This document shows, piece after piece, positions 37,995-52,544 of a stretch of 64,000 bases of DNA. The notes beneath the pieces are model-generated. The model had not been told where the DNA came from, did no database searches, and saw only the letters and a list, made by a program, of their open reading frames with translations. Each line of letters begins with the position of its first letter. Within the stretch, counting starts at the first letter, position 1. Location: the NCBI RefSeq assembly GCF_964340395.1, contig NC_135555.1, positions 2,545,001-2,609,000 of the forward strand, in the 5' to 3' direction. The position numbers and the translations under genes were made by a program. This stretch comes from Glandiceps talaboti. Its lineage: Eukaryota > Hemichordata > Enteropneusta > Spengelidae.

Positions 37995-40900
37995 CTGTGG
38001 GAAAAAATACAGAAATTTATCTGAAATATCTACTGAACATGTTTATTTAAGTACAAAAAAATGAACTCCTACGTCAAAATGAAATTTATCATTTCAAAAG
38101 GCTATGTAAATATTGTATTATTTCTGGTTATAATATATATTGATTTTGACATTGATTGATACAACATTACAAATAAACACGAATCTCATTTTTTACAATA
38201 AAACTACCCCTTCACATTGCATTTCATCACTAATCTCCCATTAGACATTTTTACACTAAAGGCCCATGATTCAATCCCATGTTCTTTCATTAGTGTTATC
38301 TTATCAGTGAAACTATAATGATAAGATTGATAACTTTTTTGTTCAGGACCAAATTTTTTAATATCTGTCAGAGAATGTTTTTTCTCACCCAAAATTTAAA
38401 CCTTATCCAACCTGAGCCTCTTACTAGTTATTTTTTGTCATATTTGAATAAATTACGCAGTCTTTGAAAAAAACAAGTTCCTGATACCTTCAAATCCTTT
38501 GTCATTGCGTTTAACCCTGTAAAGTTTGATTCCACAACATTGTCTGAGTAAGGTACCAGTTATTTTATAAACTACTATATCATACTATTTTGTACATTTT
38601 TCAGATGTTCTACATTTTATATCAATTTTCATTAACTGAAATTATCAATATTATTCAAGATTTCAAGATTTGATGAAAATTAAATGTAAATATAAATGCA
38701 TTGTTGGTTAATTACCATAAAGAAAAAATCTTCAAAGAATATTTTAGAAAGTGAACCATACATTCCGTCAACTGATCAGATGATTAATGAAATCATGAAT
38801 ATAACTTGTAATTTAGAAGAAAAATAATTATGAGTCATCCATATTGTAAAGTAACATTTCCATAAAATGTTAAATTGTCATTAGCATTGCCGCCATGTTT
38901 ACATCAGTGATCACTATCTGTGATTTTGATTTGCAGTCTCACAAACTGCTTGCAATGCTATCAATGGCAAATGATAAATTTAGCCACATTCCCAATGATA
39001 GTTATCAGCATGTCTGTTAGTAGATATCTACATAATATGTAAATTATGCCACATTATGCTCATCTCAGTGAGGGTACATTTACATAATGACTTCATTTGA
39101 ATAAAGTCAATTAGGCTGACATACGTTATCACTCCCCATTGTGACCAATCAGTTTGAGTATGTTTCCAACCAATTACTTTGAGGTATAATTTTCAAACAA
39201 CAGTAATCATTTGCCACTGCTAGCAATACAAGTGGTTTGTGAGGCACCGAAGCAAAAACATACCAGTAGATGGTGATGTTTAATGTAACCCAGGTTAAAT
39301 TGTCATAGACTTGTTTCAAGATACATGCAAATCCAATATCTAAAACACAATATGGTTTTTTTGTCTATTTTGAGAACACTTGATTAATTCTAAATGGGTA
39401 TGTAATATGACAGATGGTTGCATTTTGTAGACTGAGTAACACAAATAAGCAGTGTGTTGGTGGAACCACTGCTATGTCATGTGATGTGACAAGTACTGTT
39501 GTACAAACCACTTTCTTTCATATTACAGTTGTTATGGAAATAACAAATAAATATTTTAGGAATGCATGATTTTGAAGCTGCAAAAATGTACCATGAAGTC
39601 TATACCTCTACTTATAATAAAATACAAAGATTTTCTGACATAAAATAAATGGATAACTCTGGAGTTACTGCATCATAACCACTGTCCTTCTCATTGTCTT
39701 GGTCATACAGGATGTTTGCTCAGACCACAGTCACTTGTGGCCTAATAATATTTTATTCCAGGATGGTTATAATACAAAAAAGTGGCGTTATTAGGTTTTT
39801 ATGAATATTCATATACTATCATCACCAATTGTCAATGGTGTTTGTGAGATATGCAAACACCGGTGATGGTATTTAAAAAAAAAATCTTCATAAATAGCAT
39901 TTTTGTTGTATTTATATGACCATCCTTGACTAGAATATTAATCTACAAGTGATTGTGGATAAGATTTATACATGACATTTGGTTAATTCAAAATGGGTTG
40001 AAAACTCTATAATTGTTGTCTGTATTTCTAGACATAGACATTGTTTTTCACAATATATGAAATTGTAAAGTTCTACATGTCAACTTATAATGATACAATA
40101 AAATATGTAACGTTCTATAATTAGTATCAATATGATGACAAAGTATTTTCATATAAAAAATAATTCGAAATACTTGAACAATGTGGTATACATTACAACA
40201 TTTTAAATACTCATCTTCCGAATCTTTAAGTATATAAGTTTTGTACAAAGTTATTTTTGAAACTATCATTTTTCTATATGACTTTTTATAACACCTTAGC
40301 TAGGTAACCCAACACCATAACCTCTTGTACGAAGTCGAGAGTCTGGGTAAAACTACGATCACAGCAGGAGTTCTCATGTGAATTTCACAAGGAAGACGGG
40401 AAAACGAAACGTTTGTATGAACAAATGGCATTGTGTTCGGTTAAGAAGATTAACAATAACGCTATTATACACACCTGTTTGTTTCAATTACACGATAATT
40501 CCCTTCACTTCCTTTCATTAATTTTAGTTGACATCAAAGTGTGCACTGCGTACACTTTCTACTTCTTCAGCCAGTCTTCTAAGTTCTAAAAAGAATCTTA
40601 CTTCAAACACAATGTACAAACGGATGAAAGATTAACTGCTAATCGCTCCCGATCATTTACAATAGTGGAGACATGTGTGTGTCATATCAGGAAATAACCA
40701 CGCTGTTATATTCAAGAATGAATAGCACAGCTGTACGTGTGCGAAGTATGTATGTGTGAAAGCGACAACACATCGCAAATGACATCGACGCTGACGTGGA
40801 CAAATTCGCTGTTTACTTCCGGGTTTCGCGATTGCGACTGCGCGTTGTCTTTGCATCAGACAGCATCAGACGGCTTGCATACTTGACATATTTATGCTAA

Positions 40901-43900
40901 TTTCGCCGACACTTTCGTGCATTCGAGTTTTATAGCTCGATTGACCTTCCTTGCTTGGAAAGGATGGAGATCCCAATAGCATAACGCAATGTAACCAAAT
41001 ATTTTGAGTTCATGCTACTCTGGCGAAAGTTGAGTGATGCGCAAATGACATGTATCTTCTGTAGACCTATGCTTTGTTGTCATTTGGCAGGCACGCAATG
41101 ATCACGTGCTTTGGTATGTGTATGTTTTGGTTTGAAGTATTTTCGATGTAGGTGGATCGTTGTCTACGATCGCGTGCAGCACATTCTTTCTCTCGCCAAT
41201 CTTGAATTCAAATTTGGAACAAGATTTTAAACAAAAGTCTATTAATGAATAAAATTATATTTTTAGAATTAAAAAATGGTAAATTTCCTTAAGGTCATGC
41301 TCGCATTTATATGACACCCCTATGTACTAAATGGTATGATTCATGAATATGCATGACCTTTCACGGGTCGACCAGCTGATCGGTCGTTGATAACAAACAG
41401 TTTGACAGAACGTCAACAAAGAGCCTCCATAAATACATACAGACGACCGTTGTGTAAGGGCGATTGTGACCTAACGTATACCGATATTTGCTCCGTTTTC
41501 TTGCATCAACTCACACCCAGACACGATCACTCTTCATATTTACGTTGCATACGTAGTAACAAGGTAAGAATTATTGATAAGCTGGGTGTTTTTCATGGTT
41601 TTCTAGATATTTTTTTTGGTGAGTGTATTCGCGATCGAATGTACGTTGTGACCCGAGGTCAGAATACCGGTTTGGCGCTTAAAATGTAGTCAAAATGCTT
41701 TGAAAGGTATTGTTTTTAAAAAATGTTTTCTCTGAAATTCCAGCGCTGATTTTGAGATCACGTAATTTTCTAAAAACGCATAATTTATTATTGAAATTTA
41801 AGAATTAATATTTTCTGACGGAGGCCACTTCTGGGGCAGGGCTGGGACTCGTTGCTAACCATTACATGTATATAGTTAGCACCTCGACCGTGTCGCCTTG
41901 TCCATTACCCTGCAAAAGTAAGGGCTACGCCCTTTCCTTCAATTTTGCATTGGAAGCCTTCCCTAGTTCGAGTATTTATTTTAAAACTAAAATACGACTT
42001 TAGAATCGTTGTTACTTTCATTTGCCAACCGATTTCCACGGTTCTTGTTGGCGCATTTTTTTTAGAGATTGCTTTCAAAGGTAGAAAATCAATCGACGGA
42101 AAGCGAGTCTACTGTCGTCCAGTCCAGTCCACTCACTGTATCTATATCGATTCGCGTTACCGTCGGTTATCTTTCAACTCTTTGGCATGTCTGGAAATAT
42201 TGGTTTAGCACTAGCCATGGTCATAATTTTTAGCAAGTTTAACTGTAAGACTTGGGTAAGGTGTCGGTTAGGTGGAAAACTGTCGCTAAATATTTAATCA
42301 GCTAACTTGATATTTGGTTCTCAATATACCTATCAAAAATAGGGATGAGTAATGAAGATTCTCATATGCAAATTGTTGGTGAAAAAATACCAACAGTAAC
42401 ACCACCCTTCGAAAAAACTAAAAGCTATCGAAGATGTATTTGTATATGGTGTCTCAAAGTGGAATGAATGAGACGGGTATTGCATTTCACATGATAGTGC
42501 TAAGCTTGTAGGTAAGATTCAAGATGTTACCATAGTAATGACAACCAACAATGATGTTGTGACGTCATGGTTATATTGGCCCCCACACTTATGAGTTATG
42601 ACAACCGTCAACCTATTTTGTAAATGTTGGAGTTACACAACAGATCGCAAACGAAATATTGCAAGACTTGGAGAAATTCTTAACTGTTAATCGCTTTGTT
42701 TGCATGTAATCTCAAGGCTTTCGTCTGATTTCATCATTGTATGTAAAGTAACGGCGACCCCGTTATTATTGTCATGCAAATTTATCATGAATATTGAATT
42801 AACCGGAACGTCAACAAAAGTATATCGCTCGTTTATACATACGTTCGTACGTACACAAACTACGCAGTCAAAAATTCTCGATCGCGGTCAATAGTTACGG
42901 AAAGACACAAACGAATTTTACTACTTGACGAAAACAGTGTTCAAAAAACAGGATCACGCTTCAGCGACAGTGAGTAAGTTAATAACGTTATTAATTTCAG
43001 TAATACCTCATATTTATTCTTGAGGCCTCCCGTTTACGTGTGAGTTGTTTTGTTTATAAAATGTCACGAGAAACCGGTATATACGTATTCTTGTACGTCA
43101 CACATTGACAGCTGTGTTCGACGCCTTGTTTGTTGTCACAATTTTGACTTTTGTGGCGTAAGTATAATACCTTGATGTTGATTTTATGTGTTTAAAGTTT
43201 CTTTGTTTATCACCCAACATGACGGGAAGGGAAATCCATTGTCCACGTAAAGGTTATTAGATTTTACGTAATGTTTGTAATATTCATTTGCAACAATACT
43301 AGCTGCTACCCCTACTTTGTTCACAGGATACATTTGGAATAGTCCAATCGAATGGATTGTAGATCGAACATTAAATCCTATTTAAGTTATACAGAATATT
43401 AGAAATACATGTACATAATATATGGATGATGGCAGTCAATATATGGCATTGATAAAATTATTTTCATTTTGACACTCTATTTTGAAAATATTGGAAAATC
43501 ACAGAGTGGGACGTGTGTGGAGGGGGGGGGGCTACAAACAATTTGACCTCCATTATATGTCAAGGTCACAGAATGCCAGTACACCTATGCCTCTAGCATA
43601 TTGTCACAATTTTAGTACAAATGATGGAGCACACATGTCAGAAATTGATGCTTATTGATCTTATCAATATTAATCTTACAAAAAAAAAATGATTGAACAT
43701 GACCCTTGAACTCCTGCATGAACTGATCATGAATTGGTAACAATGTGTCATGGAAATACTAGATAGCACTTAAATTGCATTTATGTTTGGAAATTCTACA
43801 CAGAAATGATTCAAATATCAAGCTGATATTTTCACCAAGGCCCTCGTGGTGCTCCATTGGAGTGCAGCTGGTTATATACTGCCCTGGTGGTGTGTGGATC

Positions 43901-44522
43901 TAGGTTAAGTATTGGCTGTCACCCAATAAAAAGTGATAAGTCAGCAAGAATGTACACTCCCTTTTATGGACATGCAGCACAAAGCTCCTCATTTACATGT
44001 TGACTCTATGTGGTCATTAGTGGCGCTGTTGTACTCTCTGCATACAATTCCAGGGTACTGCCTCATTATCCATAGTATACAAATGCAGATCTGATACATA
44101 TGCAAGACTAGGATTCCCCCTCCCCCCCTCTATATGTCTGACTTTTATAACTTGTATATAGGGGTATATAGCATTTGAAGGAAATTAAAAGTTAAACTTC
44201 AAAGTTTTTGCATTTGTGACATATAACAAAAACCCTGGAGTATTACTGTCTGTGCAAAGTATCTATTAACATTCAAATTGAGGTTAACCAGTAACAAAGG
44301 AACAATAAAATGTAAAATTAGAACAACTAGTTGCTTTTATGCCAGACACAGTGTAATGACATAATAGCTATTATGATTTCCCTGGAGAATATAAAAACTA
44401 TATAGGCTGTATATATATTTAATAGTTAAATTGATGAGTTACTTTCTATGTTACAGGGGAAGTGAAATTGTCATTTTCAACTTTCATTTCATTTTTTTAT
44501 TTTTTTTTAAATTTATTTTCAG
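37995..44522. other. Divergent promoter region, C19orf12 / TP53INP
   Basis: 6.5 kb between two divergently transcribed genes. CpGs are more common around 40.6-43.2 kb than elsewhere, where the promoters and noncoding first exons probably lie. Candidate 5' UTR donors for TP53INP: A|GTGAGT at 42970 and C|GTAAGT at 43158. A candidate for C19orf12 on the minus strand: A|GTAAGA at 40601. No coding exon is supported. Confidence 0.5.
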
Positions 44523-44536
44523 AGTTGTATATCAGT

Positions 44537-45946
44537 ATGTTCAGTGGCATCACCAGTTACATCTTTGGAACTAGCTCAGATGACCAGTCTGTGCCTGATA
44601 ATGAAACTGTGTTGAAAACCACCGACGCTGACAATGAATGGGTGCTAGTTGATATTTCAGGTAAGGTAGCAGGATGTCAAAACAACAAAATGAAATATTG
44701 CAAAGACAAGAAATAGTCTCTTTATTTCATCTTGTTTCCTCACATTTGCAAGTTTGGTTTATCTTTTGTGTGTTTTCTTAGAAGTGTAAAAGAAGGAAAA
44801 GGTCTACAAAGGTGAAAACTGTTAAGAGACAAAGTTATGTCAAGTAAATAAATACATGATTGACCAGATAGTTTTGTGCTTTCTATAACGGGAATGGGAT
44901 TAGATATATTATGTGTTCTGTTTAAAATCTCCCATATATGGATGTAATTAATGAATTAAAATTAAGTCAAGATCATTAGAAACATGATTTGTCATTTACA
45001 CTGCATTTCAACAAGTATCAGCAGCTAATTAATGTGAACCTCCCCCCCCAAAAAAAAATAAATAAATAAATAAAAAAATAAAAAAAATAAAAAAAACCCA
45101 CTAATTTATTGCATATTTATCTCCTTTGAGTATTCCATATCAATGAAAACCCAATGTGAAACTCTCTTCACATGTCATGTAATGTACATTTTTGGTATTA
45201 CCTTCATCTGAAAGGTTGATGATAATATCAGGCTCATCTCAAATTTCTTTAATTTGTTGACAAAAAATGAGTAAAATGAGACATTGATACTACAATGACA
45301 AACACAGTAGGTAAAATAATAATGACAGTATTTAGCTGGCCTGGTAGTACAGAAGTTCAACTTTATGCTTTGTTGAATACTTGAAATTAATACTTTGTTC
45401 TTGTTGAATAATCTAGAGCAAGCAAAAAGTACAAGCGAGGCCAGAGATGAACCAATATCTTATGACAATGACAACCAAGCAGTCCCTCTTCCAAACATCG
45501 CTCCTGACGAGAGTTGGTTTGTAACACCACCACCATGTTTCACAGCAGGAGGTCATTCTCCGGTTCACATGGAACCAAACCCCCTGGAAGATCTGCTCAT
45601 AGAACACCCAAGTATGTCTGTGTATGGTGTCCGACCAAACAGAACAGATGCTGAGGCTGCAGAAAGCAGCCAAGCAGCAGAAGGCTCAAATCAAGAGCCT
45701 AGAGAACAGGGTGTTGCTCAGAGACGACCTCGTCGTGCTGCTGCTGTAGCAGCACAGCTTGGCATTGAGCACCAGCAAGCTGCATATATAAGATCTCAAA
45801 AACATGAACAAAAACATAAACAAAAGAAATTATGTCCTGGGAAAATGCACCGTGCCAATAAAGCGTACCAGCAACAGAGTAGAAGACAGAAAAAGAGGGA
45901 CCTAATAAGCAATCATAGCATCAAGATCTGTAAAAAACGATGTTAA
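44537..45946 (+). CDS. TP53INP1/TP53INP2 homologue
   Basis: Tumour protein p53-inducible nuclear protein family: nucleus-to-autophagosome shuttling scaffold that binds Atg8/LC3 proteins and acts as a transcription cofactor under stress. Coding exons 44537-44660 and 45417-45946, joined G|AG (phase 1), giving 217 aa (human TP53INP2 220, TP53INP1 240). Visible: an LC3-interacting motif E-W-V-L-V-D-I at residues 34-40 after acidic residues; the family block S-W-F-V-T-P-P-P-C-F-T-A-G-G at 74-87; N-P-L-E-D-L-L-I-E-H-P-S-M-S-V-Y at 96-111; and a basic Arg/Lys-rich C-terminus (from about 140) expected to give nuclear localisation. An AG acceptor at 44522, 14 nt before the ATG, shows that at least one noncoding exon lies upstream. 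AATAAA occurs at 46162. The ancestral single-copy form is likely. Confidence 0.94.
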
Positions 45947-46161
45947 CGATGGAAGATATAATGGACCCCCCTACAACATCATGGAATTGAAGTCATTGTC
46001 ACTGGGATATTAAACTATCCTCCCTGGATAACAAATTCAAGAGATGTTTCTTTCCTGAAATAATTTTAAAAGCAAACAATACCACGTGCCATTGTGAGAT
46101 CATCAATTTATGTGTGTATGTGTTCTTTTTTCGTGAGACCCAAGAACAGAGTAAAAGATCT

Positions 46162-46167
46162 AATAAA
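46162..46167 (+). terminator. Possible polyadenylation signal, TP53INP homologue
   Basis: AATAAA about 215 nt past the stop. Others follow at about 47278, 48184 and 51317, and vertebrate TP53INP1 has a long 3' UTR, so the true end may be further downstream. Confidence 0.3.
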
Positions 46168-48398
46168 CTGTGAAGAATGCATGAATATTTGCTGTGTGTG
46201 CTTTTTAACATCCATAGATAAATTACACAGCTCTAAGCTGTTTTTAAAGTTATCGGTACTCATACTTTTCACATATATTTAAAAGAGAGTACACCTTTAA
46301 TATTTTCAATATACCAAAATGGCATCTGGTAGACCTCGACTCACATTGTACTATGATGACCTTTTTTATTATCATTAGCAGTGGCAATTTCTAACTCCAT
46401 GGAAACTGGACCGTTTTGCGACAACGATTCTCGAACATGCTTAAAGCGGGATATGTGACGCCTGTGGACTGTAATATACATAACTGTGTATTTGCACAGG
46501 AATACTAAATATCAATTTAGCTATTTTATGAAATTGCTTGTAGAATATATAATGTATTGAATTTTATTGAAAATAATAATTTTTGACCAAATTATGTTTT
46601 TCAAATTTTGAAATTGTGATATTGAACTTTGTGTATATTTCACAATATGTGAATACGTGTTTATTTCAACTCTTCTGTGGAGTGTTCAACTTGTGATGAT
46701 GTTAACTTTATTTGGTAATATTTACTGTTTTAACTTGGCTGTTAATATCTGCATTTTAAAACTTCATGTTAGCTATGTATCTATGGTAACGTATACCTTT
46801 CGATATGAAACTGAACACAAAATCCTAAAATTGTGATGTAAGGTCAGATTTTACCCAGCTGTCAATTGTTCAAGTGGTGGAAGCCATGTGATCAAATACT
46901 AGTTTCATGTGATCAAATGTTGATAGCATGTGATTGATAGATGTCATCATGTATTCAAATGTTCCACTTTATGTGATCTAATTAACATATTGTACATTGT
47001 AAGTGAAAGGTTGATATTATAGAAGCGCTTTGAATAGAGACTTTATCAATATCATTTGTTGCATTTTTGTCAGGTTTTCTTGGAATCAGAAAACATCTAA
47101 TAGGTAAATTGTCTATACATAGAATTAGTCTAGTTGGTAATCATAGTTCTGGTTCTTTATACTTTAAAAATGAACAAAGAAATGAAAAAAAAATTGAATA
47201 TTATGAAAAACAAATAAAAAACCTCAAAATGCTTCAAAGCAGCACATGAAGAGAAACAAAATTTGTGAAAAAAACACAAAATAAAACGAAATGTAAAGTA
47301 GTGATAGAGAATGTGATAATCCTAAGAATACTGTAGAAAGTGTAGATGGTAGTTTTCTTGACATATAAGAATTGTATATTGATTTCAATAATTATACTAA
47401 TAACAAATAATTCAAAGCTGTAATTTTTAAACTGAAATTTAAATTATATAGAAGTATTTGTGAATGGTGTACATACAGACAGTCTGAGTTCTAGTGACCT
47501 CATTCCTGTCATTATTTTTAAGTAGCTGGCTGTCAGTAGCTGTATTGCAGTCAAGGTCACAGTTATTGCCATTATAGCAACCGAGTCTGTAATTGGAGAG
47601 TGGGTATCACTCTTGTCAAAATGTTCGATGCTGTCTAGTTAGCGGTATGCTTGTATGGTCTTGTTATGTTCTGAAAGTGGCCATTTGTTCTGTGATAGGG
47701 TGAGATACGATACTTTTTGAGTGTGCATTTGTTGTCTTAGAATTATTATAGTTAGCATTTTATAGTGATTTAGTGTTGGTCACAAAATTCTTACAATTTT
47801 CTAGTTTCAAGAATTACGTAAAGTAAGGTAGACAAAAATGGGTAAAATCTGACCTTTTATTTATAAAATCAAACTGAATCTTAGTTTCATGGTTGACCTT
47901 TTCACCCCTTCTCTCTGTAATGGTATGGTCCAGCTTATTTTAAGAACAAAGTGGATGTACTAAAAGTCCAGAAAGATGGGGAGGAAAGGTTACCCACACA
48001 TAACAACAGATAATGCTTCAGCAGGTGAAAACATCCAACTATATTTGTCTATAAACTCAGGGCTTTCAATAATTTATAAGTATATAGCTCATCTCTCCTA
48101 AAGTCTTTGCCTGATTCATGTCTATGTTCTGCTGATATAATTACCATGGCTGTTAAAATTGAAATCAGTTTTAAGTACAGCACAATAAATTAATATGTAT
48201 AGAACCATTGGTATTTGAACTAACCGATATAAAATGGAGACCTCAGCTGTCTTTAAGGGTATGGTATTGCTTTCTGCTAGTAGAAACTAAAATTACAGGA
48301 ATTAGTTTGCATGCTATACTAGTTGTACTTTAAAGCTGAATACGCTGCTTGATCAAAATATTTTTCTTTTTTGTCAATGAAAGCTGCAATAATTAATT

Positions 48399-48550
48399 GA
48401 AAAATGATACGACACTTTAAGAAATCAGGCACAGATTCTCTAAGACGTGCAGAATTATCTTTTTATTGATAGCTGAAAAATGAGACAACATTTTACGAAA
48501 TCAGGCACAGACTTTCTAAGACGTGCAGAATGATCTTTACATTGATAACT
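48399..48550. repeat. 76-bp tandem duplication
   Basis: Two imperfect head-to-tail copies sharing GAAATCAGGCACAGA and TCTAAGACGTGCAGAAT. Confidence 0.9.
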
Positions 48551-51500
48551 AGGATATTTATATTTCTACACTGCTGTGGACTGATGGCATTACTGTCATA
48601 TTAGGATAATGGCTCTTATCTACTTTTCATCTACATTCTCATATGTCAACATTTGTGGCTATATAACCAATGTATTCTGATCTGATACCAGTTTTCTGAA
48701 CAAAAGTTGGAATAGACATCACAAATCATATGCTATTCATAATGTTATATCCACAGCAGAGGTAGAAATTAAATCTCTATATCCAAACCAAAGGATTACA
48801 ATAGTGCAAACTTGTTAATAGAATTTGACATCCCAAATATCTGGGCATCCTATTGATCTTTTCTAGGTTTTTGGTGACGACCCGAATTGTAACATAAAAC
48901 TTAAACATTTTAATCAGCCAATTTTATTCTATTTTGTCAGATTTCTGTCTTTGTGGCAATTCATGATCACCAAAAACTGTGATTTATTGAATATTTTTAA
49001 CAGGTGTTTATCACCACTTGTATCAAAATAACTGATACTGTAATATTGTTAGGTTATCATGTCATGACTCTGATAGCCTCCCCTGGCAATTTGCCACGAC
49101 AATTACTTAGAGAATTCACAACTAATGTAATATTCATTAAGTGATTGATTGTTAGTCATAATTATCAAGCCAGTACAGTATTTAAACTAAAACAACAGTA
49201 CAATTTCTTGTCTGCACCTCAGTATCACTCAACACACTTGATAATTTTCAATATTTAGCTTTCAGAGTAACTTTGTTTTATTGATGGGCTGATAATTTTC
49301 AGTTGTATAGGGTGCTATCTAAAACCATAATACAAAGTTGGTAAATGTGATTACTGCCTTTACAAGACTTATTTAAATACAATTGCCCACCACATTCTTG
49401 CCGTATTATTTCACTTCCACATTATTGTTTTGCTTTTTTGTCAGCATTAATATCATTTCAAAATTACAAGATTTGTTTTAGCTTTTGTTATTATTACTAT
49501 ATATTACATTATTTGTCCCCCCCCCCCACATTAAGTAATATAAAAAAAAAATTCCCTCCAGAATTTTATTATCATTATCAATTGGTGCATATTGATTTTA
49601 AATTGTACAGAGCACAAACTGGGCGTAATTTATCAAAAACAGGGTACTTCTAAATTGGCAATCAAGTGTCATTGCAACTGCTCCATAATTTAATTTTCAA
49701 AATTTGCAAAAAAGATGATTTTTTACTAATTACAAGATGTGTTGTTATGTGAATAGAAATTTAATTTTGTTGTTTTCATTTCATTGTCATTGGAATGAAG
49801 TTGTTTACTACGGGATGTAATTTATCAGCATGTTGCAGTTAGTCTGTTGGTGGAAAACTCTACAGTTGTTACTTTTAGGTTTATTTCTAATTGTACTGCT
49901 CTGTAAGGTAGCAACTATTATTGTTTTACTTGCTAAGACATGGTAACTGTTTAGAATCTCTTGTGCATATTTTCTGTGTGTGTAGCACCATAGATGCGAT
50001 TTTGTATGATTTTGATGAGTGTGTAAACACTACAGTCATGCTTGCCATTAGTTACCAGTATTGTCAATTTAAAATGATATAAAAATTGACCATATGTCTA
50101 GAATACGCATACAGGTTTGTCAACAGCCTACGGCATATGTTATAACAATCTGATTTAAAAGAAAGAAATAGATTCACTTTTTGTAGACAGTGACAAATTG
50201 AAAATGTCAAAAACATCATTACCATGATGGTTATTGATAAAATGCCAATGTAAAAATATTGGAAGTGATGATAGTTAATTCCTGTGTAAACATATACGCA
50301 AGATATCCACTTGAACACATACTGTGGTGACATCCCATGGTAATAAGTTTGTATTCCTAGAAACAAGAGTTGAGTTTTTGTAATATCTACAATGTATTTA
50401 TTTGACATCACTATTCATTTATGTATAACGGAAGTAATAGTACTCCTCTAGAGAATATGATAGTGTGTGTTCTGACAGACTTCCTGCAACAACCATGCTG
50501 TCTGTGTTTAAAACATGATATGTACTCAAAACCACAGGAACTGCATAGTTTGAATAGGGAACTTGCAAACCCGCTATGTTGAATATTGCATCATGGGAAA
50601 TGTGATAATAAATACTAATCAAATAGTATTGTAAACAATGTTGACATTGTTTTTAACCACAAATGATCAATTCATAGACGCCCTGAACATTGTGGGAGGT
50701 TTATTTTATCGGTAACTCCTGATTAGGTATTGCGATAACCACAGATAATGAACCCATAGTCCTTTGCGTCTGAGCATGCTCAGTTTGGATTGCAAGTTCC
50801 CTAGTATGTAGCTCAGTCTCCAACAAGGCAATGTCGTATTCCATTGACCATTTTACATGTATAGACTGTCTAAAAATGTCAATTTTCTGCACTTCTGTAG
50901 TGATTGCAAAACTTGAAATTCTGAAATGTAAATCTATACACTTCTTACATTCTTGACTCTACAGGATAACATTATATATTCATTTTGTGTGTCTTTAACT
51001 TATTGACCCCAAAACATTCAAATGTGTCAACTATATTCCTATTACTAGAATGTCTGAATTTGCCAAAGCAATATCAAGTTCATGGAGGCTGGCAAAGGAC
51101 ATTGATGACATCATTATTTAATGTTTCTGTTTTTGTGTGTTACTATGCAACAAAAGTTTCACAAAAAAAATGTATTTAAAACTTTTTTCTGTATATGTAT
51201 GTTTTGTACATGTATGATATGATAGGGTTGTGAAGTTGTAAAGATATTGGTACGAGAGTGTTTTGATGCATGGTTCATAGAATTATACAGTTGTAGATAC
51301 TGTTTTAACCTCAAGAAATAAAATTTAAAAAAAAAACTATTTTGAAAAATAAACATGTTTCAATGTGTGTCTGACTTATTAAATATATGATGTTTCATCA
51401 GTAATGTCTAGACTGTTGACATGTTCCTTATTTTTTGCTGTAAATGAGTATCTAAATGACTGGAACTTCCAATTTTTCTACCTCAATCAACATATCATAT

Positions 51501-51570
51501 AAATATACTCGACTACTGATTTTCAGAGCAAAGGTGAAACCCAACCATGTCTCAGCGGGCTTTATCTCAA

Positions 51571-51962
51571 GTATAGTCTAGTTCTCGATGGTGATGTTGA
51601 CTTCAGACTTTCACCGTCTAGTCAAGCCCCTGACTCAAGGTGTTAATTGTGGTTTTGACCCATAGTGAGCGAAGCGCGAACAGCGCATGTCAGTAGTAAC
51701 CTAGCTATCACAAATTGACAAGCTGTCGTCATTGCTCAAACATTTTTGACCTTTCTCAAGTTTCTAAGACTGATATGATATGCAAATGTCCAACCAGGAC
51801 TCCATCTCCAGTCTGTTTAAACTAAAATCACATGGGGACGCGTTGATGTCATCATGTTTATATGAACACTGTAGGGGAGTACAAAATTCTGTGTGAGAGT
51901 CATGGGCTTGACCAGACAGTGAAAGTATGAAGTCAACGTCACCGTCGGGAACTAAACTATAT
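51571..51962. mobile_element. Fold-back (MITE-like) element, about 390 bp
   Basis: Inverted arms of 60-70 bp. The left arm, with GTTGACTTCAGACTTTCACC and GTCAAGCCC, pairs with the right arm, with GGGCTTGACCAGACAGTGAA and GAAGTCAAC, at about 85-90% match. The unique centre has no coding capacity. Confidence 0.8.
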
Positions 51963-52544
51963 CTCAAGGAACTGATCTCAATATTATATCATGCTTACTT
52001 TCGGCATACATGATAAATTATAAAAAGAGCCTGCAGAGTTTAAAAGCAGAGACGAGACCAAACCATTACTCTGACCAGATTTTGAATTTTTAGTATGTGT
52101 TTACATAATGCAAATTGTAGGTTTCATGTATGGTTTTTCAAAGAAACAGTAGAAATGGTGACTGCAATTTAGCTGGCTCAGATCTAGCAATGTGATTTGA
52201 GATGTCATATATTAGAGTGAACCTATACTTGTCCTAATAGGTTTGTCATTGTAACACCTTAAAAATGATAGGTATGTTGGCCATTAAAATAAGATATGTG
52301 TTGGCGATGCTCATAATTCATGAAAGTACTTTGAAAGGTCTGGATGTCTTTACTCTAGTATCTGGTCATGGGGGGATTTTGACGATCATCTCCCATCAGA
52401 CTAACATTTTCCTGTTATGGTTGTGGCAGTGGTGGTGGTGGTGGTGGGGGGAATTTTGGCTATCATCTCCTATCACGTCTAACATTTTCTCGTAATGTTT
52501 GTGACTTTTACACCTAAAATTAGATTATGATTTCCTGCAGCGAT

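Noticed and set aside
50064-50892. Several minus-strand open frames of 63-115 codons
   Set aside because: AT-rich, Tyr/Ile/Phe-heavy chance frames with no recognised domain or splice context.
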